This document shows, piece after piece, positions 53,866 to 61,544 of a DNA stretch of 64,000 nt. The DNA lies in contig NZ_JABMKV010000002.1 of assembly GCF_013204825.1 (NCBI RefSeq), positions 744,001 to 808,000 on the forward strand. The letters are read 5' to 3'. The notes under the pieces are model-generated. The model was given only the letters and a program-made list of their open reading frames with translations, was not told the origin of the DNA and ran no database searches. The translations under genes and the position numbers were made by a program. This DNA comes from Pedobacter boryungensis (GTDB lineage: Bacteria; Bacteroidota; Bacteroidia; Sphingobacteriales; Sphingobacteriaceae). Position 1 is the first letter of the stretch, and each line of letters starts with the position of its first letter.

Positions 53866-54954
53866 TTAATATTTAACTGGATCACCTTCGTTGATGTCAT
53901 CAATTCCGGTAGTTACAACTTTGTCGCCTTCGGTTAAACCTGATAAAATCTCAGTTTTTCCATCAATTGTTCTTCCAGCTTTTATTGTTGTACGTTTCGC
54001 TTTTCCATCTACTACTGTAATTACATATTGGCCATTTTCTGCATTTTGAATGGCACTAACTGGAACTACAATCGCCTTTGGATTTTTATAGTCGACAACT
54101 TTTAACACGACGATCATATTAGCCCGATATTTCGCATTCGATGGTAATTTAACTTCGATATTGAAACTACGAGAAGCAGGATCGATAACCTTAGCGGCAA
54201 AGCTTACCTTGGTTACTAAGCTATCTGGAATATCTGGGAAGATTACTTTTACATCATCACCTTGGCTAATTTTTCCTAAGTATGATTCTGCAACCTGTGC
54301 TTTAGCTTTCAAGATATTTCCGTTCACAATTCGAATACCAGTCATACCTGGAGCTACAGCCTGACCAACTTTTAGGTCCATCTGCTCAACACTTCCACTA
54401 ATTGGAGCTTTGATTTTATACATTGCTTGTTGAGAACGCAAAACATTCATTTGACGCTCTAACCCTTCTTTTTGAGTTTTTGCATTTAAGTATTGAACTT
54501 CAGTACCGATTTTTTGATCCCAAAGATTTTTTTGGCGGTTAAATAGATTTGTCGCCAAATCAATTTGTGTCTGCAACTGAGCCATGCTCTGACGAAGTAC
54601 ATTGTCGTCAATTTGAGCTAAAACTTGTCCCTTACTCACGTTTTGACCAATACTAACGTATACTCTGGTTACTACACCTTGCGCTTCAGGATTAACCTGA
54701 ACATTCTGTTCAGCATCAACCTTGCCCTGAATTTCTACATAGTTATTAAAGGTAGTCTGCTTAACGTCGAAAACGGTTACATCTTTCGTAGATACAGAGT
54801 CTTTGCCACCAACAGTGCTTTCTAATTTTGCAATTTTGGCGTCTAATTCTGTACGTTGTTTTTTAAGATCCGCTAATTCAGCCTTTGGATCTTTTTTTTC
54901 AGAAGAACATGCTGCTAAAAATGCGATTGCTGCTATAAATAATATTCTTTTCAT
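53866..54954 (-). CDS. RND periplasmic adaptor (MFP) lipoprotein
   Basis: This 362-residue membrane-fusion protein has a lipobox in AFLAACSSEKK. A short coiled coil follows (about 25-50), then the lipoyl half-motifs around the alpha-hairpin (QGVVTRVYVSIGQNVSKGQ and, after the hairpin, KIKAPISGSVEQMDLKVGQ). The beta-barrel and membrane-proximal domains end the protein. It links the RND pump to TolC. It is 32 bp upstream of the pump gene and 18 bp downstream of tolC. Confidence 0.93.
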   Translation of the reverse strand: MKRILFIAAIAFLAACSSEKKDPKAELADLKKQRTELDAKIAKLESTVGGKDSVSTKDVTVFDVKQTTFNNYVEIQGKVDAEQNVQVNPEAQGVVTRVYVSIGQNVSKGQVLAQIDDNVLRQSMAQLQTQIDLATNLFNRQKNLWDQKIGTEVQYLNAKTQKEGLERQMNVLRSQQAMYKIKAPISGSVEQMDLKVGQAVAPGMTGIRIVNGNILKAKAQVAESYLGKISQGDDVKVIFPDIPDSLVTKVSFAAKVIDPASRSFNIEVKLPSNAKYRANMIVVLKVVDYKNPKAIVVPVSAIQNAENGQYVITVVDGKAKRTTIKAGRTIDGKTEILSGLTEGDKVVTTGIDDINEGDPVKY

Positions 54955-54972
54955 TATAAATTGTTTGTAAGG

Positions 54973-56319
54973 TTAGTAGTTAATGTTTCCTAAAGCTTTA
55001 TCTAGATTTACTTTGTTAATTAGCATATCGTATAAAGCGTTGATATAATTATTTTGAGCTTCTTTTAATGAAGTTTCGGCAGTGGTTACCTCTAAACTTG
55101 AGCCAACACCCTGATCGTATTTAATTTTAGTCACACGTAGAACTTCTTTAGCTAATTCCATATTTCTTTTTTGGTTTTCTAAAGATTTTTGACCGTTTAA
55201 ATAGGTGGTTTGCGCTTGTGCAACCTCTAAATCAATTGAGTTTTTCAAATTGATAAGGTTGTTGTCGGTTTTTAGAGATTCTAGTTTTGCATTTCTAACA
55301 TCATACAGTTTCTGACCACCCGATAGGATAGGAATAGAAAGTTTAAGGCCAACTAACGAGGTAGGGAAACTTTTATCATATAAAGAACTAAAGTTATCTC
55401 CTTGGAAACTTCTAGAATAATTACCAAAAGCAGCTAAAGTAGGTAAAAATGCACTTTTATATCTTTTTACATCTAATTCATTTAGTTTCTTTTGCGTTTG
55501 TAATAAAGAGTATTCAATGCGTCTTTGATAAACTGTACCATCATTTAAAATCGGAGTCTGATCAGTATTAACAGAAGTTATTTTATCGAGTAAGGTAATG
55601 TTGCTATTTATCGTTAAACCCATTTGAAATTTCAATAGGTTTAAATTCAAGGCTAATAATCTGATTACATTTTCTCTTTCTGTCATTAGGTTATTGTTCA
55701 ATACACTTAACCTATCCACATCAATTTTCTCTACAAAGCCATTCTTTAGCATTTGCTCTGTATCGTTTAACGATTTTTTTAAACGTTCAAGGTTGGCATC
55801 AATCAAGGTAAGTTGTTCGTTGCTTATCAAAACAGAATAATAGGCCTTGGTGACTGCAACTGCAGTTTCAATTCGAGTACGGGCAGTGTTTTTTGTACTT
55901 AATTCCTTATACGTTTTGGACGCTTTTAACCCAACCAAATAACTGCCATCAAATAATAGTTGTGTAGCATTTATACCTACAGTCGAATTATATTTAACAC
56001 CAAACTTAACTGGAATAGTAGCTCCAGGAGCAGCATCTTTATCAAAAAAGATGGCAGGAACTAAGCTAGTTGCAACATTTAAAAAATCATTAAAATCTGC
56101 GCTGGCACTAACTTGTGGTAAACCAATTCCAATTGTCTTTTTAACTGTATTGATTGCAATTTGCTCATCAATTTTAGCATTTTTAATACTTGTTTGATGA
56201 GTTAAAGAATAGTTGATCGCATCTTGTAAGGTAAAACTTGCCGTGGTGTCCTTTTCCTGAGCCATGGCTGGAAAAGCCAAACTCAAACTAAAAAGTAAAA
56301 TGTAAAGTTGTTTTTTCAT
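54973..56319 (-). CDS. TolC family outer-membrane efflux protein
   Basis: This 448-residue protein has a signal peptide (ending FPAMAQ). Its two outer-membrane efflux repeats consist of long helices, e.g. KAYYSVLISNEQLTLIDANL and RVTKIKYDQGVGSSLEVTTA, with the typical GxxxxLEVxxAExxL pattern. It forms the outer-membrane channel of the efflux complex. It is 6 bp downstream of tetR, so tightly coupled to it. Confidence 0.92.
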   Translation of the reverse strand: MKKQLYILLFSLSLAFPAMAQEKDTTASFTLQDAINYSLTHQTSIKNAKIDEQIAINTVKKTIGIGLPQVSASADFNDFLNVATSLVPAIFFDKDAAPGATIPVKFGVKYNSTVGINATQLLFDGSYLVGLKASKTYKELSTKNTARTRIETAVAVTKAYYSVLISNEQLTLIDANLERLKKSLNDTEQMLKNGFVEKIDVDRLSVLNNNLMTERENVIRLLALNLNLLKFQMGLTINSNITLLDKITSVNTDQTPILNDGTVYQRRIEYSLLQTQKKLNELDVKRYKSAFLPTLAAFGNYSRSFQGDNFSSLYDKSFPTSLVGLKLSIPILSGGQKLYDVRNAKLESLKTDNNLINLKNSIDLEVAQAQTTYLNGQKSLENQKRNMELAKEVLRVTKIKYDQGVGSSLEVTTAETSLKEAQNNYINALYDMLINKVNLDKALGNINY

Positions 56320-56325
56320 AAATGA

Positions 56326-56943
56326 TTATACTTGGGACAATTGTTGTTTGTAATAATTAATTTTTTCTAATCCTTTTTGATTGCAAATACCATAAAGGAA
56401 ATGTTCTGTTATTTCTATCATTACTTGTGCAATGGTATATTTACCTTTGGTGTAATGATCGTGTTGACTAAAAATTAGTTCCACGTGATCTAATCTCAAT
56501 TGTGTTAAAATCTCTTTATTAAGATCTTCGCGGTAAATACCTTCTGCTATACCTCTTTCTAGATTTTTTAAAATAGCATTGCTCATGCTCTTTTCTTTAA
56601 AGTTTTTAAAATATAACCAAGCTTTTGGATGATATTTCTGTAGATCATAAAACAATTTAGGATTCATGTTTCCCAGCAATTCATGCATACTTGATAAAGA
56701 GAAAAATATTTCATGAACCGCATCCTTCGCCTTATCCACAAATTGGTTATTTGCACAATCCTGATTGGCTAGCTTATCTTCAATTAAGATGTTTACTAAT
56801 TCATCTTTATCTCTAAAATGCTGATAAATGGTTTTTTTAGACATGCCTAAGTGTTTGGCAATATCATCCATTGTTACACTTTTAAAGCCGTACTGACAAA
56901 AAAGCTTATCCGCTTCAGCAATTATGTATTCTTTAACTTCCAA
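56326..56943 (-). CDS. TetR/AcrR family regulator of the efflux operon
   Basis: This 205-residue repressor-type protein has the N-terminal HTH VTMDDIAKHLGMSKKTIYQH at residues 24-43, followed by FRDKDELV. The long ligand-binding helical domain has no recognisable ligand motif. The start is a TTG at 56943. No in-frame ATG lies nearby upstream, and the next Met is in the HTH. An excellent Shine-Dalgarno AGAGGAG (56950-56956) stands 6 bases before the TTG, which is unusual in this genome. It is the first full-length gene of the operon, so it probably controls itself and the pump. It is preceded by two microprotein ORFs. Confidence 0.9.
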   Translation of the reverse strand: MEVKEYIIAEADKLFCQYGFKSVTMDDIAKHLGMSKKTIYQHFRDKDELVNILIEDKLANQDCANNQFVDKAKDAVHEIFFSLSSMHELLGNMNPKLFYDLQKYHPKAWLYFKNFKEKSMSNAILKNLERGIAEGIYREDLNKEILTQLRLDHVELIFSQHDHYTKGKYTIAQVMIEITEHFLYGICNQKGLEKINYYKQQLSQV

Positions 56944-56970
56944 ATTTTGCTCCTCTTAATTAGTTAAAAA

Positions 56971-57042
56971 TTAGCCCCAAACTTTAATCATCAATAATCT
57001 TATCTCTTCTGCTAGGGTTAGCTCTGTACTATTAGTATCCAT
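56971..57042 (-). CDS. Microprotein 2 (23 aa), leader ORF upstream of tetR
   Basis: A 23-codon ORF starts ATG (57042-57040) and stops TAA (56971-56973), 27 bases before tetR on the same strand. The peptide begins MDTNSTEL, continues TLAEEIRLLMIK and ends VWG; it looks like an amphipathic helix. It is a paralogue of the ORF just upstream: 12 of 23 residues are identical and most others conservative (D/E, K/R, I/L, V/L). Four of the 12 identical residues use different synonymous codons, which supports selection on protein. No family is known to me. It could be a leader peptide or a small membrane-active protein. Confidence 0.6.
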   Translation of the reverse strand: MDTNSTELTLAEEIRLLMIKVWG

Positions 57043-57080
57043 ACTCTCTCAAATGAGGAGCAAAACTATGGAAACTTTTT

Positions 57081-57152
57081 TTAATTCCAAAGTTTCCTGA
57101 TTAATATTTTTATCTCTTCGATGAGCGTTTGCTCTGTTTGTGTTGTTTCCAT
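57081..57152 (-). CDS. Microprotein 1 (23 aa), first leader ORF of the efflux operon
   Basis: A 23-codon ORF starts ATG (57152-57150) and stops TAA (57081-57083), 38 bases before microprotein 2. The peptide begins METTQTEQ, continues TLIEEIKILIRK and ends LWN. It aligns with microprotein 2 without gaps. A -7-like box TTCTTTTG (one mismatch to TAnnTTTG) lies at 57157-57164 on this strand, only 4 bases before the ATG, so the mRNA may begin at the start codon. Its start overlaps segment A and its last codons overlap segment B of the pairing described for the leader. Confidence 0.6.
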   Translation of the reverse strand: METTQTEQTLIEEIKILIRKLWN

Positions 57153-57319
57153 AGTACAAAAGAACATAAATATTAAAAGCAGAAACAGGGATAATCGGTG
57201 AATGGAGGATTTGAGTAGGTGAAATTCTGAGGATGATCTTTAAATAGATTAAATACACTAATGAAATATTTTTTTATTCTATCTTCGATTAACAAAATCA
57301 AAAAAGGACAAATCGTTTT

Positions 57320-57913
57320 ATGAAAAAAGGAAGAATAGAGGCATTTAGCGATGGGGTTATTGCCATTATTATTACAATTATGGTGTTGGAGTTAAAAGTT
57401 CCTCATGATAAAAGTAGTTTAAAAGATTTGACGCCATTATGGCCCGTATTTTCGAGCTATATCTTGAGTTTTATTTATGTCGGCATTTATTGGAATAATC
57501 ATCATCATATGTTTATGGTGGTAAATAAAGTAAATGGAGCCATACTTTGGGCAAACCTACACTTGTTATTTTGGCTTTCTATGATACCTTTTACCACAAG
57601 TTGGATGGGAGAAAATCATTTTGCGCCTGCGCCTATCGCCTTATATGGTTTTGTTTTATTAATGAATGGGATTGCCTATTCAATTTTAGCTTCACTATTA
57701 GTTAAACATCATGGACAAGATTCACTATTGGCAAGAGCCTTAGGGAATGATTTTAAGGGCAAACTTTCGGTAGCTTGTTACATTATTTCCATACCATGTG
57801 CTTTTGTAAACGTATGGATTTCTGGAGCATTGTATGTTTTGGTAGCTATGATGTGGCTAATTCCCGACAAACGGATAGAAAAGGTAATTCACGAAGACAG
57901 TTTAAAACCTTAA
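57320..57913 (+). CDS. TMEM175-like (DUF1211) membrane protein
   Basis: This 197-residue integral membrane protein has about six hydrophobic segments. It starts with the family's selectivity-filter helix motif RIEAFSDGVIAIIITIMVLE (R-x3-F-S-D). The family includes lysosomal and bacterial TMEM175 potassium channels. The rest (YWNNHHHMF, WANLHLLFWLSMIPFTTSWM) matches bacterial members. It is probably a K+ channel or leak protein in the inner membrane. It is divergent from the efflux operon leader across about 165 bp, and murB follows 53 bp downstream with its own -7 box. Confidence 0.88.
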   Translation: MKKGRIEAFSDGVIAIIITIMVLELKVPHDKSSLKDLTPLWPVFSSYILSFIYVGIYWNNHHHMFMVVNKVNGAILWANLHLLFWLSMIPFTTSWMGENHFAPAPIALYGFVLLMNGIAYSILASLLVKHHGQDSLLARALGNDFKGKLSVACYIISIPCAFVNVWISGALYVLVAMMWLIPDKRIEKVIHEDSLKP

Positions 57914-57941
57914 AGAAATTAAAAGCATAAAATTTATCTAG

Positions 57942-57949
57942 TACATTTG
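57942..57949 (+). promoter_or_regulatory. Putative -7 element of murB
   Basis: TACATTTG matches TAnnTTTG, 17 bases before the murB start codon. The -33 element is not obvious. Confidence 0.45.
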
Positions 57950-57966
57950 TGCTTTAAAATAAATCC

Positions 57967-58983
57967 ATGTCAGTTTTACAAGAAAATGTATCCTTAAAAA
58001 CATATAATACTTTTGGTATTGATGTTAATGCAAATTATTTTGTTGAAGTTAAAAGTGTTGATGACTTAAGGGAGATTTTTAAAAATTCGATTGCTAAAAC
58101 AAAGAAATTACTGGTTTTAGGTGGTGGAAGTAATATGCTTTTCACAAAAGATTTTGATGGCATTGTACTAAAAATTAGTATTCAGGGTATTACGTATCAA
58201 ACACAAGGTGATGATGTGATGGTTACTGCTGGAGGTGGTGTAGTATGGAACGATTTGGTGACTTATTGCGTTGAAAATAATTTCGCCGGACTAGAAAACT
58301 TAACTTTAATACCAGGTACAGTTGGTGCTTCTCCAATTCAAAATATTGGTGCTTATGGTGTAGAATTAAAAGATGTTTTTACTTCTTGTACTGCATTTGA
58401 AATTGCCACTGGTGAAATGAGAACATTTAGCTATGCAGATTGCAATTTTGGCTATAGAGATAGCGTATTCAAAAATGAACTCAAAAATAAATACATCATA
58501 ACATCAGTTCAATTTCATTTAAATAAGCAGGCAAAGCTGCAAACTCATTACGGAGCAATTACAACAGAGCTCGAAAAAAGAAATATTTCGTCGCCAACTA
58601 TTGCCGACGTTTCTAATGTTGTAGCCGCAATAAGGATAAGTAAATTGCCAGATCCTAAAACAATTGGTAACGCTGGGAGTTTCTTTAAAAACCCTGTAAT
58701 AGAAAAGGAAGTATTTGATGAATTAGTCGAAAAATTTCCTGATGTAGTAAATTATCCAGCACCAAATGGAAAAATAAAGCTGGCTGCAGGTTGGTTAATA
58801 GAACAGTGTGGCTTTAAAGGTATTGTTGTAGGCGAAACAGGTACTTGGAAAAATCAAGCATTAGTATTAGTAAATCATGGTCATGCCAGCGGACAAGAAG
58901 TGTACACTTTTTCAGAACAAATAATTAATACTGTATATACCAAGTTTGCTGTAAAACTAGAGCGAGAAGTAAATATTCTATAA
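57967..58983 (+). CDS. murB: UDP-N-acetylenolpyruvoylglucosamine reductase
   Basis: This 338-residue FAD enzyme makes UDP-N-acetylmuramate in peptidoglycan synthesis. The FAD-binding signatures are LLVLGGGSNMLFTKDFDG and LTLIPGTVGASPIQNIGAYG. The catalytic elements are FGYRDSVFK (Arg/Tyr) and NAGSFFKNP (proton-donor Ser). It is a type I enzyme with length as in E. coli MurB. It has its own promoter box; no other cell-wall genes are near. Confidence 0.95.
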   Translation: MSVLQENVSLKTYNTFGIDVNANYFVEVKSVDDLREIFKNSIAKTKKLLVLGGGSNMLFTKDFDGIVLKISIQGITYQTQGDDVMVTAGGGVVWNDLVTYCVENNFAGLENLTLIPGTVGASPIQNIGAYGVELKDVFTSCTAFEIATGEMRTFSYADCNFGYRDSVFKNELKNKYIITSVQFHLNKQAKLQTHYGAITTELEKRNISSPTIADVSNVVAAIRISKLPDPKTIGNAGSFFKNPVIEKEVFDELVEKFPDVVNYPAPNGKIKLAAGWLIEQCGFKGIVVGETGTWKNQALVLVNHGHASGQEVYTFSEQIINTVYTKFAVKLEREVNIL

Positions 58984-59139
58984 CATCTTGCTTTTTGCCT
59001 ATTCAGATAGGGTTTCTGCATAAAATAAACTTCATTTTTCTTTTTGGTATCATAGTTGTATAGTCTTTAGTAATTACAAACAGTTGGCTCGAACCACTTC
59101 AGCTTCTGTTTCTTTTTTAAAACTTAAAACTAAAAAACT

Positions 59140-59667
59140 ATGACACAGCTACAATTTAACCACCAATTGCACGACTATTCTGGTTCGTTACAGTCATTCG
59201 CTTTAAATTTTACGAAAGATGTAGAGGATGCCAATGATTTGGTACAAGATACGATGCTTAAAGCGGTTACCTATTATAGTAAATTTAAAGAGGGAACTAA
59301 TTTAAAAGGTTGGTTATTTACAATTATGCGCAATACGTTTATCAATAACTACAGACGTATGGTAAAAACTAATACCTTAATTACACAAAGCGAAGATATT
59401 TCTTCGGCTAACTTGCATTATAGCGCTACAAGAAATGAAGTAGAAAGCAAATTTGTAATGGGCGATATTCATAAAGCCTTAGCAACATTGCAACCAGAAT
59501 ATTATGTTCCATTTATCAAATATTTTGAAGGTTTTAAATACCACGAAATTGCTGATGAATTAAATATTCCAATTGGTACGGTAAAAACACGTATCCATGT
59601 AGCCCGAGGAATATTAAAAAAATATTTAAAGACTTATGCAAAAGATCTTGCAACTGCAGAAGCATAA
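59140..59667 (+). CDS. RNA polymerase sigma factor, ECF type
   Basis: This 175-residue sigma factor has region 2 (FTKDVEDANDLVQDTMLKAV, then GTNLKGWLFTIMRNTFIN) and region 4 (LQPEYYVPFIKYFEGFKYHE, IPIGTVKTRIHVARG). No anti-sigma gene is adjacent. Closely similar ECF sigma factors lie beside carotenoid genes in many Sphingobacteriaceae (general knowledge of these genomes, not checked here). Here the next gene is a lycopene-cyclase-domain protein, after a strong terminator. A light or oxidative-stress role is therefore plausible. Confidence 0.9.
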   Translation: MTQLQFNHQLHDYSGSLQSFALNFTKDVEDANDLVQDTMLKAVTYYSKFKEGTNLKGWLFTIMRNTFINNYRRMVKTNTLITQSEDISSANLHYSATRNEVESKFVMGDIHKALATLQPEYYVPFIKYFEGFKYHEIADELNIPIGTVKTRIHVARGILKKYLKTYAKDLATAEA

Positions 59668-59694
59668 TACTTTAATAATCTACCAATGAAAAAC

Positions 59695-59728
59695 AGAAAA
59701 AGGCTCCTATATGGAGCCTTTTTTTTAT
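59695..59728 (+). terminator. Terminator after the sigma factor gene
   Basis: AAAAAGGCTCC and GGAGCC pair with loop TATAT, followed by eight T residues. Confidence 0.9.
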
Positions 59729-59769
59729 TTGCAACAAATATTTATACTGTGTAAGCCGCTTCAAAATCA

Positions 59770-59777
59770 TACTTTTG
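59770..59777 (+). promoter_or_regulatory. Putative -7 element of the lycopene-cyclase-domain gene
   Basis: TACTTTTG matches TAnnTTTG, 27 bases before the start codon. It could be read by the main sigma factor; an ECF-type site was not recognised. Confidence 0.4.
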
Positions 59778-59804
59778 AAAATCTAAAATTTAACACAGGT
59801 ATAA

Positions 59805-60485
59805 ATGAACTATATTTTTTTGTTGCTAAATCTATTTTTATTCCTTATCCCCATATTTTTTTCTTTTGATAAAAAAGCTTTTCCAATTGAAAAATTGAAA
59901 TCTATCATTGCAGGCACTTTAATATCAGGAATTATTTTTTCTGCTATAGCCGTATTTTTTGTGATTTTTAAAGTTTGGACTTTTAATCCTGCTTATTTAA
60001 TAGGGGTTTACTATAGAGAACTTCCCTTAGAGCAATATCTTTTTTCGTTTACTTTCAGCTTTGCTGGATTAGCTATTTATCATTACCTCAATGCTAAGTT
60101 TCCAAATAATCAGTTACAAAAGTTTAGTTTATCCGTTAGTAATTTAATGTTAGGAGTTTGCGTAGCATTTCTGTTTTTCGCTTATGCAAAATGGTATACG
60201 GTAATTACTTTTTCTGTATTGCTACTCTTGTTATTGTACATCGAGTATTTAAATAAATTAAGGTTTATGTATCGATTTTACAGGGCCTATTTGGTTTGTT
60301 TGATACCATTTTATATCTGTTTTGGTATCCTATGCAATTTGCCCATTATCCAATATCAAGCAGCAGAAAGCATTAAGCTGAATGTATCAAATATTCCGCT
60401 AGAAAATCACTTCTATATCATGGGCATGCTTTTGTTGGCTATTTATTTGAATGAATTTTTCGAAAAAAGGGAAGCAGCTAAATAA
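59805..60485 (+). CDS. Lycopene cyclase domain-containing membrane protein
   Basis: This 226-residue protein has about seven hydrophobic segments. In the third to fourth segments it has FNPAYLIGVYYRELPLEQYL, the hallmark of CrtYc/CrtYd-type (CarR/heterodimeric) lycopene beta-cyclases fused into one chain; the same pattern is weaker in the second half. It should turn lycopene or a related carotene into a cyclised carotenoid. It overlaps the next gene by one base (TAATG). No phytoene synthase, desaturase or hydroxylase gene is in the window, so the rest of the pathway must be elsewhere or absent. Confidence 0.82.
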   Translation: MNYIFLLLNLFLFLIPIFFSFDKKAFPIEKLKSIIAGTLISGIIFSAIAVFFVIFKVWTFNPAYLIGVYYRELPLEQYLFSFTFSFAGLAIYHYLNAKFPNNQLQKFSLSVSNLMLGVCVAFLFFAYAKWYTVITFSVLLLLLLYIEYLNKLRFMYRFYRAYLVCLIPFYICFGILCNLPIIQYQAAESIKLNVSNIPLENHFYIMGMLLLAIYLNEFFEKREAAK

Positions 60486-60718
60486 TGGATTTGCCTATTT
60501 ATAGCAAACAGCAACTCGCTTTGCGTAACGGACAGGACAAGCCTGAGATTTGGATTGCTTACAAAGGATTAATTTATGATGTAGGCAGCAGCCGATTATG
60601 GAAAAATGGCAAGCATTATGAGCATTGGGCTGGTCAGGATTTAACTGATGAATTACCTGATGCCCCACATACCGAAACTGTTTTCGAAAAATTTGAAGTG
60701 ATAGGAGTGCTGAAGTAA
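60485..60718 (+). CDS. Cytochrome b5-like heme/steroid-binding protein
   Basis: This 77-residue protein is a cytochrome b5 domain: YSKQQLALRNGQDKPEIWIA, then YKGLIYDVGSSRLWKNGKHY, then EHWAGQDLTDELPDAPHTE. This is the small bacterial subgroup of the b5 fold, with candidate heme ligands in the KHYEHW and APHTE segments. The start overlaps the lycopene cyclase stop codon (TAATG), so the pair is translationally coupled. It may give electrons to carotenoid hydroxylase or desaturase steps. Confidence 0.88.
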   Translation: MDLPIYSKQQLALRNGQDKPEIWIAYKGLIYDVGSSRLWKNGKHYEHWAGQDLTDELPDAPHTETVFEKFEVIGVLK

Positions 60719-60806
60719 ACCGCTTAACGTCAAAAACATACAAACATTTCTCTTCTTATTCCGTTTTTAATTTAGTTCCCAAGGAGTTTTATTAAATGAA
60801 TACATC

Positions 60807-61238
60807 ATGGAATATGTTGTTAAGCAAAATATCAAAATTAACGCTAAGCCTGCTCAGGTTTGGGATGCGTTAACCGACCCTAAAAAAACAAAGAAATATT
60901 TTTTTAATGCAAAGGTTCTTTCGAAATGGAAAGAAGGAAGTAGCATCACATTTAAGGGTAGGATGTTTTTGATCATCAAATTCGAAATGACTGGAAAGAT
61001 TTTAGAAATTAAACCTGAAAAGCTTCTAAAATATACGCTTAGAAACGGAAGTGATAAAAAAAGCAATTCATTTTCTACTGTGACGGATAAGCTGACCTAC
61101 AGTAAAGGAGTTACAACCCTTTCTATTACAGATGATGTAGGGAAAGGAGAAGGTGCCGAGAAAAGATATAAACGCTCAACTAAAGGCTGGAAGAAAGTAT
61201 TAAAAGGCTTAAAGAAATTAGTAGAAGAAGGAAATTAA
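60807..61238 (+). CDS. SRPBCC (AHSA1/START-like) family protein
   Basis: This 143-residue protein has the START-like fold used by AHSA1/polyketide-cyclase-type proteins. It opens with VKQNIKINAKPAQVWDALTD and PKKTKKYFFNAKVLSKWKEG, followed by a long beta-meander and a C-terminal helix (KGWKKVLKGLKKLVEEG). Such proteins bind hydrophobic ligands; the partner is unknown. It follows the cytochrome b5 gene by 88 bp. An inverted repeat with CAAGGTG arms (61438 onward) lies 200 bp downstream. Confidence 0.85.
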   Translation: MEYVVKQNIKINAKPAQVWDALTDPKKTKKYFFNAKVLSKWKEGSSITFKGRMFLIIKFEMTGKILEIKPEKLLKYTLRNGSDKKSNSFSTVTDKLTYSKGVTTLSITDDVGKGEGAEKRYKRSTKGWKKVLKGLKKLVEEGN

Positions 61239-61384
61239 AAATGCCTCTTTAATAACCTGCACTCTGAACATGATTATTATAGTTTTACCTGCACTAATAG
61301 CCTTTAGGCTAGGGGTTATGTAATCCTTTGTTTCCTGATCAAATATTTCTGATTTAATCATTAAAATAAGTTTAACGCCTGTTC

Positions 61385-61403
61385 GTAATTAACTATTAGT
61401 TAA
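61385..61403. repeat. 19-bp direct repeat, copy 1
   Basis: GTAATTAACTATTAGTTAA is identical to 61545-61563, and its core TTAACTATTAGTTAA is palindromic around ATT. The 330-bp gene-free stretch 61239-61569 contains this pair, a hairpin, an 11-bp repeat array and a terminator, and no gene. Confidence 0.8.
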
Positions 61404-61437
61404 AAAATAGTTCGGTAGGTTTTACCAAGGAATTTAC

Positions 61438-61502
61438 AAGGTGAACAACTCTGTTTTCACCTTGTTTGTACCCTGTGATCACCCTGTTAACACCCTGTTA
61501 AA
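61438..61502. repeat. CAAGGTG hairpin and four phased 11-bp repeats
   Basis: CAAGGTGAA pairs with TTCACCTTG a few bases later. From 61459 the 11-bp units ACCTTGTTTGT, ACCCTGTGATC, ACCCTGTTAAC and ACCCTGTTAAA follow head to tail. This is a small array with a period of about one DNA turn. Confidence 0.7.
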
Positions 61503-61504
61503 AT

Positions 61505-61540
61505 AAAAGAAAAAACCCATGCAAATTAGGCATGGGTTTT
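61505..61540 (-). terminator. Terminator of the PfkB kinase gene
   Basis: AAAACCCATGC (61512-61522) pairs with GCATGGGTTTT (61530-61540), with a 7-base loop. On the minus strand a T-rich run follows, about 30 bp past the kinase stop codon. Confidence 0.88.
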
Positions 61541-61544
61541 AGCT

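Larger units (their letters stand above)
56945..57154 (-). promoter_or_regulatory. Candidate leader-peptide attenuator of the tetR-tolC-RND operon
   Basis: Read on the minus strand, the leader holds several complementary segments. A (57145-57154) covers the first microprotein start and is a perfect 10-base complement of C (57066-57075). B (57089-57097) near its end pairs perfectly over 9 bases with 57070-57078, overlapping C. D (57055-57065) is a perfect 11-base complement of 56945-56955, which contains the tetR Shine-Dalgarno. C also has TTCC that could extend the D helix onto the tetR start. These are read directly; the switch mechanism is inferred and no folding energy was computed. Confidence 0.45.

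Noticed and set aside
57055-57099. Plus-strand mini-ORF with GAGGAG before ATGGAAAC
   Set aside because: It is only ten codons, and the SD-like sequence is the complement of the segment that pairs with the tetR ribosome site, so it is better explained as RNA structure.
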